A DNA stretch of 64,000 nt from RPQJ01 sp041910015. GTDB lineage: Bacteria; Pseudomonadota; Gammaproteobacteria; Steroidobacterales; Steroidobacteraceae. The DNA lies in contig JAYRRR010000001.1 in assembly GCA_041910015.1 (NCBI GenBank), positions 62,001-126,000 of the forward strand. The letters are read 5' to 3'. Under the pieces are notes generated by a model. The model had not been told where the DNA came from and did not search any database. It saw nothing but the letters and a program-made list of their open reading frames with translations. Position numbers and translations under genes: made by a program. Of this stretch, positions 17,612-26,132 are shown piece by piece; position 1 is the first letter of the stretch, and the number at the start of each line of letters is the position of its first letter.

Positions 17612-18031
17612 TCACTCCGCCACGCGAAAACGCAGCAGCGTCACCTGATCGTTCACATCCTCGAAACCCGCCTCCACGCACAGCCCTGCACGCAGGGCTT
17701 CGGGCGCGCAGTCGATGCCGCCGACGAACCGGAAGCCTTCCTCCATTTCGACCAGCACCACGGGGTACGGCACCTTGTCGGCGAACCAGGGATGCGACGG
17801 ACGACGTACCACCACCCAACTGTAGACCTTGCCTCGCGGCGAGAGTCTGTGCCAGGCCCGCTCGGTCGAGCGGCAATGCGGGCACATGGGCTGCGGCGGG
17901 AAGATCCTCTTGCTGCAACGCGGGCAATCCTGCACGAGCAACTCGTGGCGGCGCAAGCCCGCCCACCATGCCTCGTGGTCCCGTTCGATCTGCGGCAGCG
18001 GGCGTGGCGATTCCGGCATTTGCTGTGTCAT
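17612..18031 (-). CDS. DUF35 zinc-ribbon/OB-fold protein (module 2)
   Basis: A 139-aa protein with a zinc ribbon CPRCSKRIFPPQPMCPHC near residues 36-53 and an OB fold (GKVYSWVVVRRPSHPWF, PYPVVLVEMEEGFRFVG). Placed 6 bp after the Ltp2-like gene, it is the expected partner that activates the aldolase. In actinobacteria this domain is fused to a hotdog domain (ChsH2); here domain and hotdog are separate proteins. Confidence 0.87.
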   Translation of the reverse strand: MTQQMPESPRPLPQIERDHEAWWAGLRRHELLVQDCPRCSKRIFPPQPMCPHCRSTERAWHRLSPRGKVYSWVVVRRPSHPWFADKVPYPVVLVEMEEGFRFVGGIDCAPEALRAGLCVEAGFEDVNDQVTLLRFRVAE

Positions 18032-18037
18032 GTCGCA

Positions 18038-19195
18038 TCACCTCGAGAGGATGACGGCGCTCGTGGGCGCGCCCCAGCAACTCGTGACGAGGGAAAACTC
18101 CACGTCCTCGACCTGCGCGGTCGAGGTGCCGCGGACCTGGCGCACGCCCTCGGCAATGAGGTTCCAGCCGTGGATGTAGCCTTCCGACAGCAGCCCGCCC
18201 GCCGTGTTGAGCGGCAGTTCCCCGCCGGGGTCGATACGGCCCTCAGCGACGAACTGCGCACCTTCGCCCTTCCGGCAGAACCCGAGGTCCTCGAGCGAGG
18301 TGAGCACGAGGGGCGCAAAGTGATCGTAGATCTGCGCCACGTCGATGTTCCGCGGACCGAGCCCGCTCCGTCTCCACAGGGACTCGCCCATGGCCACGAC
18401 CTCGCTACCCGTCGTGAACGAGCCGCGGTACCAGTTGGTCTGGTACCAGATGGGGAAACTGGTCGCCTGCACCGCCGTATGAATGTAGGCAGGAACCGCC
18501 CGGAGCGTGCGCGCACGCGCAGCCGAGGTGACGACGTAGGCCACGGCCCCGTCGGTCTCCAGACAGTAGTCGTAGCGGCACAGCGGCTCGGCCAGGATGG
18601 GAGCCGCGAGGTAGTCCTCGCGCGTGAGCGGCTTGTCGCGCATCACGGCGCGGGGATTGCGATTGGCGTTGGCACGGAAGGCCACCGGCACCTCGGCCCA
18701 CTGCTCCCGTGTGTCGCCGAACTCGATCATGCGCCGGCGGGCATGCATGGCGGTCCACTCCGCCGGTACGATGAGCCCGTAGGGCGCATGCAGGCCGTAC
18801 ACCCAGGGGAAGCTGGCGATCGGCTCCGAACTGCCGTAGCGGTGCCCGGAACGCTCGTTGAGCGATCGGTAGGCGACGACGCAGCTGCACGCGCCCGACG
18901 CCACCATCATGGCTGCCTGGGCCACCGTGCCGCACGGGGAACCTCCGCCGTGGCCGATCGTGGCATAACCCTGGATGTTGCGCAGCCCGACGGAGTTGAT
19001 GACGTCGATCTGGTTGGTCGTATCGAAGTCGGAGTTCACGATACCGTCGACGTCGTCAGGACCGAGGCCGGCGTCCCCGAGTGCCGCAAGCACGGCCTCC
19101 GCCGCAAGACACTGCTCGCTGCGGCCGGAATCGGCGGAGAACTCGGTGGCACCGATGCCGACGATGGCGGTCTTGCACCTGAGCGCTTCGTTCAT
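18038..19195 (-). CDS. Ltp2-like thiolase-fold protein, probable steroid aldol lyase (module 2)
   Basis: A 385-aa SCP2-thiolase-fold protein starting MNEALRCKTAIVGIGATEFS at ATG 19195. The C-terminal block YIHGWNLIAEGVRQVRGTSTAQ and the ending LVTSCWGAPTSAVILSR are typical of Ltp2-type proteins. Ltp2 cleaves 17-hydroxy C22-steroid-CoA to a 17-ketosteroid and propionyl-CoA with its DUF35 partner, encoded next. It shares its gene neighbourhood and sequence character with the protein at 49708-50883. Confidence 0.82.
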   Translation of the reverse strand: MNEALRCKTAIVGIGATEFSADSGRSEQCLAAEAVLAALGDAGLGPDDVDGIVNSDFDTTNQIDVINSVGLRNIQGYATIGHGGGSPCGTVAQAAMMVASGACSCVVAYRSLNERSGHRYGSSEPIASFPWVYGLHAPYGLIVPAEWTAMHARRRMIEFGDTREQWAEVPVAFRANANRNPRAVMRDKPLTREDYLAAPILAEPLCRYDYCLETDGAVAYVVTSAARARTLRAVPAYIHTAVQATSFPIWYQTNWYRGSFTTGSEVVAMGESLWRRSGLGPRNIDVAQIYDHFAPLVLTSLEDLGFCRKGEGAQFVAEGRIDPGGELPLNTAGGLLSEGYIHGWNLIAEGVRQVRGTSTAQVEDVEFSLVTSCWGAPTSAVILSR

Positions 19196-19208
19196 GGATC
19201 GACTCCGT

Positions 19209-19784
19209 TCAACCCGCGGCCGCGTACCCGACACCGGTACCGAATCTGTAGCGGAAGACGGTGCGACTGTCGGCAATGCACAGTTGGCCCGTCTGGTTGC
19301 GGAAAGATGCCTTCACGGTCACCTGGTGGCCGACACCGACGCGAAAGGTCTTCGGAACGATCGACATGATCTGCTCGCTCTTGAACACCCGGTCGCCGGG
19401 GCGCAACGGTGCGTAGCACTCGATCTCGTAGTCGGTCGCGAGCAGGCGATTGCCCGGGAGAGGCACGCTCATGAAGAACGTCGTGGTCTCTTCCGGCTTG
19501 CCCATCCAGGCCGGTCGCCACACGCGATGCTCGCCCGTCAGGACGATCACGCCCCAGGGAGCGATGCGCCCGCCCCACCTGGTCTGCCGCGCGAAATCTT
19601 CACTCCAGTAGAGCGGGTTCGGATCCTGGATACCTTCCGCAAAATGCTCGATGTGCTCGATGTCGACCGGGTATGGCTGCTCGACCGGTTCGGATTCGCG
19701 CCCGATCCACGTGAGGCCCTCCGCCTCCGTCCCGATGCGATAGACATAGCCGGCGGGATCCTGTTCGAGATTTTCCTCAGCCAC
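19209..19784 (-). CDS. MaoC/FAS1-type hotdog protein, partner subunit (module 2)
   Basis: A 191-aa hotdog protein. The motif region reads AEGIQDPNPLYWSED, with Tyr replacing the catalytic His, and GGRIAPWGVIVL follows, as in the partner subunits of modules 1 and 3. Starts at GTG 19784 with a strong GAGGAGA 6 nt upstream and overlaps the upstream hotdog gene by 8 bp, so the two are translationally coupled. A ChsH2-like half-site role is inferred. Confidence 0.82.
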   Translation of the reverse strand: MAEENLEQDPAGYVYRIGTEAEGLTWIGRESEPVEQPYPVDIEHIEHFAEGIQDPNPLYWSEDFARQTRWGGRIAPWGVIVLTGEHRVWRPAWMGKPEETTTFFMSVPLPGNRLLATDYEIECYAPLRPGDRVFKSEQIMSIVPKTFRVGVGHQVTVKASFRNQTGQLCIADSRTVFRYRFGTGVGYAAAG

Positions 19785-20235
19785 GTGATTCTCCTCGCGA
19801 CGGCAGGACGACCGTGGCGCTGCCGACGGCGACCTTGTCCGCGTCCTGCTTGTCCAGCCAGATGTCCAGGTCCACCAGGTGCTCGCCGTTCTCCACGCGC
19901 TTGCCGACGACCACGCCACGGGCCGCGACCGTGTCGTAGCGCACCACGGGACGCCCCATCCGGTACTTGATCCGTCGCGGAATGGCGTTGGCACCCGCCC
20001 AGCCGCAGAGCAGGCGCTGGAACAGCCCATGCTGCCAGGTCGCGTTCATGAAGATGTCCGGCAGCCCCTGTGCACGCGCGTATTCCACGTCGTGGTGACC
20101 GGGGTACCAGTCGTGGTGCGAGGAGGCAATGAACAGGAACTGCGTATGGCTCAGCGGACCGATGCTGATCGAGGGAATCTCCTCGCCCACGCGCACGTCT
20201 TCGTACCATCTGTCTGTCACGGGCGGCAGTTGCAT
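19777..20235 (-). CDS. MaoC-like hotdog hydratase, catalytic-type subunit (module 2)
   Basis: A 152-aa hotdog domain with SSHHDWYPGHHDVEYA, the D-x-x-P-x-H-H-D hydratase motif, and PDIFMNATWQHGLFQRLL. This should be the catalytic ChsH1-like subunit that hydrates a steroid enoyl-CoA. I chose ATG 20235, which is 7 nt after AGGA; a GTG directly before it is also in frame. Preceded by the ACAD pair. Confidence 0.84.
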   Translation of the reverse strand: MQLPPVTDRWYEDVRVGEEIPSISIGPLSHTQFLFIASSHHDWYPGHHDVEYARAQGLPDIFMNATWQHGLFQRLLCGWAGANAIPRRIKYRMGRPVVRYDTVAARGVVVGKRVENGEHLVDLDIWLDKQDADKVAVGSATVVLPSRGESRG

Positions 20236-20274
20236 CACTGGTTCCTCATGTTCCCCATGGTGCTGGCTCGCGCG

Positions 20275-21453
20275 CTAGACCAGGGCGAGCGCATGCTTCT
20301 CGTCGAACCCTGACGGGTCCCTGTCGAGGATCTCTGCCGCAACGACCTTCTCGTGATACTGGCAGTTGCCAAGCGTCTGCTGCAGCTGCTTCGCCCACCG
20401 GAGGAACGGCGTCGTACGCGCGTCCACCGTGGCGCCGAGCCCGCCGTGCAGCTGCGTGGCGAGCTGGGTCGACTCGACGGCCGCATAGCCGACGAAGGCC
20501 TTCGCCGTCGACACCGCTTCCCGGCTCGGAATGCCCTGGTCGATGAGCCAGGCGGCGTAGTAACCCAGGTACTCGCCCATGGTGTTCTTCGCCCAGGCCG
20601 TGGCGAGGTAGTTCTGTATGGCCTGGAAGGCGCCGATCGGCTGACCGTACTGCACGCGCTCCTTGCTGTAACTGACGCCGAGTTCGTGCGCCGCTTCCGC
20701 GATGCCGGTCATGTAGCCGCAGACGATGGCCGTTGCGGCCTGGAGCACCGGATCGAGAATTTCCCAGGCGTGATCCACGCGGCCGACGACGTCGGCCGCA
20801 TCCACCCGGACATCGTGCAGCAGGACCTTCGCCTCGGGCTGCAGCGCCAGCGTGCCCAGTGAAACGTGCTCGATTCCGGGCGCACGCGCATCCAGCAGGA
20901 ACATCGTGAGGCCGTGCTCGGGATCGCCGGCCTCACGGGTGCGCACCACCACGAGCATGCGGTCCGCCTGCTCGGCGAACGCGACGAAATGCTTCGTGCC
21001 GTTCAGGACATAGCTGCCATGGTCGAGCCTTGCGGTCGTCCTGACCGTCGCGGCCTCCGGCCGGGCGCTCTCTTCGACGAAGGCGAATGACAGCAGCAGT
21101 TCACCGGCCGCAATCCTCGGCAGCAGGGCCGCCTTCTGCGCCTCGGTGCCACCTTCCAGCACCGCGCGGCTGGCGAGCAGAACCGTGGAAAGAAACGGGC
21201 CCGGCAGCGCCACCCGCCCCATCTCCCGCATGAGGAGCGTCATGTCGAGATTCGTCAGGCCCATGCCGCCGTACGATTCGGGATAGACGGCACCGAGCCA
21301 CCCCATCTCGGCCATCCGTGCCCAGATCTGTGCGGGGTAGCCGTCCGGAAGGTGTTCCCACTGGCGCACGGTTGCCAGGGGGCAGGTGGCCTGCAGGAAC
21401 TCCCGGGCCGAATCCACCATCATCTGCTGCTCGTCGGTCAGTCTGACGTCCAT
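20275..21453 (-). CDS. Acyl-CoA dehydrogenase, degenerate-subunit type (module 2)
   Basis: A 392-aa ACAD starting MDVRLTDEQQMMVDSAREFL. The loop motif TEPxxGSD is replaced by VEESARPEAATVR, while the helical C-terminal domain (YSKERVQYGQPIGAFQAIQNYLA, QLHGGLGATVD) is intact. This matches the partner-subunit pattern seen in modules 1 and 3. It directly follows the canonical ACAD gene (17-bp gap), so an alpha2-beta2 steroid-CoA dehydrogenase is likely. Confidence 0.9.
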   Translation of the reverse strand: MDVRLTDEQQMMVDSAREFLQATCPLATVRQWEHLPDGYPAQIWARMAEMGWLGAVYPESYGGMGLTNLDMTLLMREMGRVALPGPFLSTVLLASRAVLEGGTEAQKAALLPRIAAGELLLSFAFVEESARPEAATVRTTARLDHGSYVLNGTKHFVAFAEQADRMLVVVRTREAGDPEHGLTMFLLDARAPGIEHVSLGTLALQPEAKVLLHDVRVDAADVVGRVDHAWEILDPVLQAATAIVCGYMTGIAEAAHELGVSYSKERVQYGQPIGAFQAIQNYLATAWAKNTMGEYLGYYAAWLIDQGIPSREAVSTAKAFVGYAAVESTQLATQLHGGLGATVDARTTPFLRWAKQLQQTLGNCQYHEKVVAAEILDRDPSGFDEKHALALV

Positions 21454-21470
21454 GCGCTCTCCCGCCCGGC

Positions 21471-22664
21471 TCAGTTGGACCAGCGCGGCAGGTTGAGACC
21501 CTGCTGCGCAATGATCTTGCGGTTCAGGTCCATGCCGCCGGCGCCGGATAGTTCGTGCCCGGCCCAGCCGTACTCGGCGGCCCACCAGCCATTGAGCGGC
21601 GCTCCCGGCGTATCGACCGTCAGCAGACCGTGGGAACGCATGATGTCCATGGCGAGCGTCGCTTTCTCCCAGCTCAGCATGGCCCGGTACATCTTGCAGG
21701 CCGCTGCCTCGAGGGTCGGCACGTAGTTCTTGTCGGCGGTACGCGCGCCCGCGATGAGCTGCATCATCTTGCCGCCCGCAATCTTCACGTGCATGTTCGC
21801 GATGGATTGCCGGACCACCGGATCACTTGCGAGTCTTTCACCGTCCATCTCCGCGACACGCACCCACTGGACGAAACGCTCGAATGGTTCGCTGACCGCC
21901 TTGAAGTTGATCATGGTCATGCGCTCGCGGGCGAGCGCCTCCATCAGGTGCTGCCAGCCGTGCCCGCGCACGCCGACCAGGTAGCGCTTCGGCACCCGGA
22001 CCTCATCCAGATAAACCTCGCAGGTCTGGATGCCGTTCATCATCTCGAACACCTGGATCGTTACACCGGGCTGTCTGGAGGGTACGAGCACGATGCTGAG
22101 ACCCTTGTGTCGAGACGACCCGGCCTCCGACCGCACCAGTGTCCACAGGTAGTCGGAAGTGTCGGCGCAGGTGATGAAGCGCTTCTGGCCGCTGATGAGG
22201 AAGTCCTCGCCATCGTCCACGGCACGCGTACGAATGCTCGCGATGTCGTTGCCCGAGTCCGGTTCGCTGTAGGCAATGGCGAAACGCAACTCGGCGTTCA
22301 GCATGCGGGGCAGGAACTCCTGCTTGAGGTCCGCGGAACCCACCTGCAACAACGTATTGCCGATGATGCCGACGATGTAGGTGAGCGTGACCGCCACGCC
22401 CTCCAGGTCGGCGTGGTGCAACTCGTCGATCAGGATGTACTCCGCCATCGGCGCACGCTCGCCGCCGAGACCACCATACTCCCGTGGGAACGCGGCTCCC
22501 AGCCAGCCCCGCTCGGCCATCTTCTTCAGGAAGGCCATCTCGAGCGCAACATGCTCGGCGTGGATCTCGTGAAAGCCCCTGATCTCGCGTGGACAGTGCT
22601 CGGCGATGAAGCGCCGCACTTCCAGGCGGAACTGCTGCTCGTCGGGTGTGTAGCGGAAATCCAT
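21471..22664 (-). CDS. Acyl-CoA dehydrogenase, canonical FAD subunit (module 2)
   Basis: A 397-aa ACAD starting MDFRYTPDEQQFRLEVRRFI. The loop reads YSEPDSGNDIASIRT, close to the canonical TEPxxGSD with Asn for Ser, then GQKRFITCADTSDYLWTLV. The C terminus has GAGGMDLNRKIIAQQGLNLPRW. First gene of the module 2 operon, transcribed divergently from the ACAD at 22867. The 202-bp divergent region holds dyad C, which points the other way. Confidence 0.92.
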   Translation of the reverse strand: MDFRYTPDEQQFRLEVRRFIAEHCPREIRGFHEIHAEHVALEMAFLKKMAERGWLGAAFPREYGGLGGERAPMAEYILIDELHHADLEGVAVTLTYIVGIIGNTLLQVGSADLKQEFLPRMLNAELRFAIAYSEPDSGNDIASIRTRAVDDGEDFLISGQKRFITCADTSDYLWTLVRSEAGSSRHKGLSIVLVPSRQPGVTIQVFEMMNGIQTCEVYLDEVRVPKRYLVGVRGHGWQHLMEALARERMTMINFKAVSEPFERFVQWVRVAEMDGERLASDPVVRQSIANMHVKIAGGKMMQLIAGARTADKNYVPTLEAAACKMYRAMLSWEKATLAMDIMRSHGLLTVDTPGAPLNGWWAAEYGWAGHELSGAGGMDLNRKIIAQQGLNLPRWSN

Positions 22665-22773
22665 GGCGTCTCTCCACCGTGCGTGGCGAACCGGCAGCGA
22701 CCGTATCCGGGACTGCCTCGAACCGAATGCCCTTCTTCGCCCGGCGAGTCTGGAAAAGGCCCTCGCGCAGGGA

Positions 22774-22819
22774 CATCGTCTCTTTGGACGACGCGCAGGC
22801 ATGTACCCCTGCCTACTCA
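22774..22819 (+). promoter_or_regulatory. Regulon dyad C with -10 element, upstream of the ACAD at 22867
   Basis: The dyad at 22774-22793 reads CATCGTCTC-TT-TGGACGACG. The outer 7-base arms (CATCGTC and GACGACG) match the consensus except one base. Exactly 29 nt after the centre lies TACTCA (22814-22819). On the minus strand no -10 hexamer occurs at the matching distance, so it appears to serve only the rightward operon; the divergent module 2 operon may still be influenced. Confidence 0.6.
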
Positions 22820-22866
22820 TAGCGCCAGCATCACCACAGCAGTTGCCTGTGAGGGGAGAACGCCTG

Positions 22867-24027
22867 TTGAAGACCGGAACCGGGAACCACGGGGAAATCC
22901 GTGACGCCGTGCGGGACCTCTGCAAGGCGTTTCCTGACGAGTACTTCCGTCGTATAGAGGCGGGACACGCCTATCCGGAGGAATTCGTCCAGGCGTTGAC
23001 GAAGGCGGGCTGGCTCGCTGCGCTGATACCCCAGCAATACGGTGGGGCCGGTCTCGGCCTGGCCGAAGCATCGGTGATCATGGAAGAGGTCAACCGTTGC
23101 GGCGGCAACGCGGCCGCATGCCACGGACAGATGTACAACATGGGCACACTGCTGCGCCACGGATCGGAGGAGCAGAAGCAGCGGTACCTGCCGAAGATCG
23201 CGGCCGGCGACCTGCGCCTGCAGGCGATGGGCGTGACGGAACCCACGACGGGCACCGACACCACCCGCATCCGGACCACGGCCGTGAAGAAGTCCGAGCG
23301 GTACGTCGTCAACGGCCAGAAAGTCTTCATTTCGCGTGTGCACCACTCGGACCTCATGATCCTGCTGGCGCGGACCACGCCACTCGCCGACGTGCGCAGG
23401 AAGTCGGAGGGCATGTCCATCTTCCTCGTGGACCTGCGCGAGGCGATGCGCGGCGGGCTCACCGTCAAGCCCATCCCGAACATGCTCAATCAGGACACGA
23501 ACGAGCTGTTCTTCGACGACCTCGAGATCCCCGCGGAGAACCTGATCGGCCACGAGGGCCATGGCTTCAAGTACATCCTCGACGGGCTGAACGCCGAGCG
23601 CACGCTCATCGCAGCCGAGTGCATCGGCGACGGCTACTGGTTCGTCGATCGGGCCACCGCCTATGCCGGCCGGCGCGTCGTCTTCGGTCGCCCGATTGGC
23701 CAGAACCAGGGCGTGCAGTTTCCGATCGCCGAGAGCTACATCGAAATCGAAGCCGCCAACCTGATGCGCTTCGAGGCCTGCCGCCTTTTCGATGCCGGCG
23801 AGCCCTGTGGTACCCAGGCCAACATGGCCAAGCACCTCGCGGCCAAGGCCTCGTGGGAAGCAGCCAACGCCTGCCTGCAGTTCCACGGTGGCTTCGGCTT
23901 CGCCTGCGAGTACGACGTGGAACGCAAGTTCCGCGAGACCCGTCTCTACCAGGTGGCGCCGATCTCGACCAACCTGATCCTCGCCTACGTCGCGGAACAT
24001 GTGCTCGGCCTGCCGCGCTCCTATTGA
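22867..24027 (+). CDS. Acyl-CoA dehydrogenase (beta-oxidation operon)
   Basis: A 386-aa ACAD: GWLAALIPQQYGGAGLGLAE, the loop TEPTTGTDTTRIRT, GQKVFISRVHHSDLMILLAR, and a C-terminal FHGGFGFACEYDVERKFRETRLYQVAP, the region that carries catalytic residues in this subfamily. The start is probably TTG 22867, with AGGGGAG 8 nt upstream; GTG 22849 is an alternative. First gene of the long plus-strand operon that ends at 33540. Confidence 0.9.
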   Translation: MKTGTGNHGEIRDAVRDLCKAFPDEYFRRIEAGHAYPEEFVQALTKAGWLAALIPQQYGGAGLGLAEASVIMEEVNRCGGNAAACHGQMYNMGTLLRHGSEEQKQRYLPKIAAGDLRLQAMGVTEPTTGTDTTRIRTTAVKKSERYVVNGQKVFISRVHHSDLMILLARTTPLADVRRKSEGMSIFLVDLREAMRGGLTVKPIPNMLNQDTNELFFDDLEIPAENLIGHEGHGFKYILDGLNAERTLIAAECIGDGYWFVDRATAYAGRRVVFGRPIGQNQGVQFPIAESYIEIEAANLMRFEACRLFDAGEPCGTQANMAKHLAAKASWEAANACLQFHGGFGFACEYDVERKFRETRLYQVAPISTNLILAYVAEHVLGLPRSY

Positions 24028-24045
24028 ACGCCCGGAGTGCCCCAG

Positions 24046-25206
24046 ATGATCCGCGATCCGGATGCATTGAACTCCCTGCTCGACACCGTCTCCCGCTTCG
24101 TGCGTGAGCGGCTCGTGCCTGCGGAACGGAGCGTCGACGAGACCGACGAGATCCCTGCCGACATCGTCGGGGCAATGAAGACGCTGGGTCTCTTCGGGCT
24201 GACGATCCCCGAGGAATACGGCGGTCTGGGCCTGACGATGGAGGAAGAGGTCCTGGTCATGTTCGAGATGGGCCAGACCTCGCCGGCCTTTCGCTCGCTC
24301 TTTGGCACGACGGTAGGCATCGGCTCGCAGGGCATCCTCATGGATGGCACGTCGGAGCAGAAGGCGCGCTACCTGCCCCGCCTGGCCACAGGAGAACTCA
24401 TCGCATCCTTCGCGCTCACCGAGCCAGAAGCGGGCTCGGACGCCGCATCCCTGCGCACTTCGGCGACGCTCAGCGGCGAGGCCTACGTCCTCAACGGCAC
24501 CAAGCGATTCATCACCAATGCGCCGCTGGCGGGGATGTTCACCGTCATGGCGCGCACGGATCCGGACAACAAGGGAGCCGGCGGAGTCTCGGCCTTCATC
24601 GTCGAGGCCGGAACGCCGGGGCTGCGTCTCGGCCAGCGCGATCGCAAGATGGGACAGCGCGGCGCATGGACCTGTGACGTGATCTTCGACGACTGTCGCG
24701 TGCCGGCCGCAAACATCATCGGCGGACGTCCAGGCCTCGGCTTCAGGACGGCCATGAAGGTCCTGGAGAAGGGCCGCATCCACATTGCAGCCATCTGCGT
24801 CGGCGTGGCCGAGCGCATGCTGCGGGACGCGTTGCACTACGCGTCGGATCGCAGGCAGTTCGGCCAGGCGATCGCCGGGTTCCAGCTGGTGCAGGCCATG
24901 CTCGCCGACAGCAAGGCAGAGATCTATGCGGCACGCTGCATGACTCTCGATGCGGCCCGGCGCCGCGATCGCGGCGAGAGCGTGGGCACAGAGGCGTCCT
25001 GCGCCAAGCTGTTCGCGTCCGAGATGTGCGGACGGGTGGCCGATCGGGCGGTACAGGTCTTCGGCGGAGCCGGATACATGGCCGAGTATGGCATCGAGCG
25101 CTTCTACCGGGACGTCAGGCTGTTCCGGATCTTCGAGGGCACGACCCAGATCCAGCAGCTCGTCATTGCGCGGAACATGATGAAGCACGATTCACGAGGA
25201 GAGTGA
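24046..25206 (+). CDS. Acyl-CoA dehydrogenase (beta-oxidation operon)
   Basis: A 386-aa ACAD with every canonical element: GLTIPEEYGGLGL, LTEPEAGSDAASLRT, GTKRFITNAPLAG, DRRQFGQAIAGFQLVQ, GGAGYMAEYGIERFYRDVRLFRIFEGTTQIQQLVIAR. The Glu of FEGTT contacts the flavin. It is the most typical fatty-acyl-like ACAD in the window. ATG 24046 follows CGGAG at 8 nt. Probably acts on short or branched acyl-CoA rather than bulky steroid-CoA. Confidence 0.93.
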   Translation: MIRDPDALNSLLDTVSRFVRERLVPAERSVDETDEIPADIVGAMKTLGLFGLTIPEEYGGLGLTMEEEVLVMFEMGQTSPAFRSLFGTTVGIGSQGILMDGTSEQKARYLPRLATGELIASFALTEPEAGSDAASLRTSATLSGEAYVLNGTKRFITNAPLAGMFTVMARTDPDNKGAGGVSAFIVEAGTPGLRLGQRDRKMGQRGAWTCDVIFDDCRVPAANIIGGRPGLGFRTAMKVLEKGRIHIAAICVGVAERMLRDALHYASDRRQFGQAIAGFQLVQAMLADSKAEIYAARCMTLDAARRRDRGESVGTEASCAKLFASEMCGRVADRAVQVFGGAGYMAEYGIERFYRDVRLFRIFEGTTQIQQLVIARNMMKHDSRGE

Positions 25207-25209
25207 AGA

Positions 25210-26130
25210 GTGACGGACTCCAGAATGGTGGCGGGGAAAGTCGTCGTGGTGACCGGCGCGGGCGGTGGCATCGGCCGCGAGATCGCGCTGCTGATGGGCC
25301 GCCATGGGGCGAGAGTGGTCGTCAACGACATCGGCGCCTCGCTGTCGGGAGACGGCAGGGATGCAGGCCCGGCCGAGCAGGTGGCAGGCGAGGTGCGGGC
25401 ACTCGGCGGCGAAGCGGTGGCCAGCACGGACAGTGTCGCGGATCCGGCTTGCGCGGAGCGCATCATCGACGCGGCGCTCGCCGCCTTCGGCCGCATCGAT
25501 TGTGTCGTGAACAATGCAGGCATCCTCAGAGACCGCATCTTTCACAAGATGAGCGTCGACGACTTCGACTCGGTGGTGAAGGTGCACCTCTACGGCGGTT
25601 TCCTGGTCAGCCGGGCCGCAGCGCTGCAGTTCAAGGAGCAGGGCTCCGGTTGCATGATCCACATGACCTCCACCTCGGCGCTCATCGGCAACTTCGGCCA
25701 GGCCAATTATTCCGCGGCCAAGCTCGGCATCGCGGCCCTCTCGAAGTCGATTGCACTCGACATGCAGAAGTTCAAGGTCCGCTCAAACTGCATCGCGCCC
25801 TTTGCCTGGAGCCGCATGACCAGCAACATCCCCGCCGACACGCCCGATGAGCAGGCGCGCGTCGAGCGCCTGAAGCAGATGACCGCCGCCAAGATCGCGC
25901 CACTCGCCGTGTACCTCGCCAGCGATGCGGCCGCCGACGTGAACGGGCAGATTTTCGCCGTGCGTAGTAACGAGATATTCCTCATGAGCCAGCCGCGGCC
26001 GGTGCGCTCGGTCCACCGCGCGGAAGGCTGGACGCCGGAGAGCGTCGCGCAGCACGCGATGCCTGCGCTGAAGGGGTCGTTCTTCGATCTGGAACGATCG
26101 GGTGAGGTGTTCTGCTGGGACCCGGTCTGA
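25210..26130 (+). CDS. SDR hydroxyacyl-CoA dehydrogenase, MFE-2/17-beta-HSD4-like
   Basis: A 306-aa short-chain dehydrogenase: TGAGGGIG at 15-22, NNAG at 101-104, and Y167-x3-K171 in YSAAK. VVNDIGASLSGDG after the second strand is the signature of the peroxisomal multifunctional enzyme type 2 dehydrogenase domain, which oxidises (3R)-hydroxyacyl-CoA. A two-domain MaoC hydratase of matching stereochemistry is encoded at 26999. GTG start 3 bp after the ACAD stop. Confidence 0.88.
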   Translation: MTDSRMVAGKVVVVTGAGGGIGREIALLMGRHGARVVVNDIGASLSGDGRDAGPAEQVAGEVRALGGEAVASTDSVADPACAERIIDAALAAFGRIDCVVNNAGILRDRIFHKMSVDDFDSVVKVHLYGGFLVSRAAALQFKEQGSGCMIHMTSTSALIGNFGQANYSAAKLGIAALSKSIALDMQKFKVRSNCIAPFAWSRMTSNIPADTPDEQARVERLKQMTAAKIAPLAVYLASDAAADVNGQIFAVRSNEIFLMSQPRPVRSVHRAEGWTPESVAQHAMPALKGSFFDLERSGEVFCWDPV

Positions 26131-26132
26131 TC

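Noticed and set aside
15903..17648. Open frame of 581 codons on the plus strand opposite kstD
   Set aside because: Shadow; the KstD signature is unambiguous on the minus strand.
22665..22783. Leftward promoter from dyad C for the module 2 operon
   Set aside because: On the minus strand no TA-n3-T hexamer follows the centre at 29-30 nt; control by this dyad in that direction is not supported.
22831..25188. Open frame of 785 codons on the minus strand opposite two ACAD genes
   Set aside because: Shadow frame; the plus strand has intact ACAD motifs and good starts.
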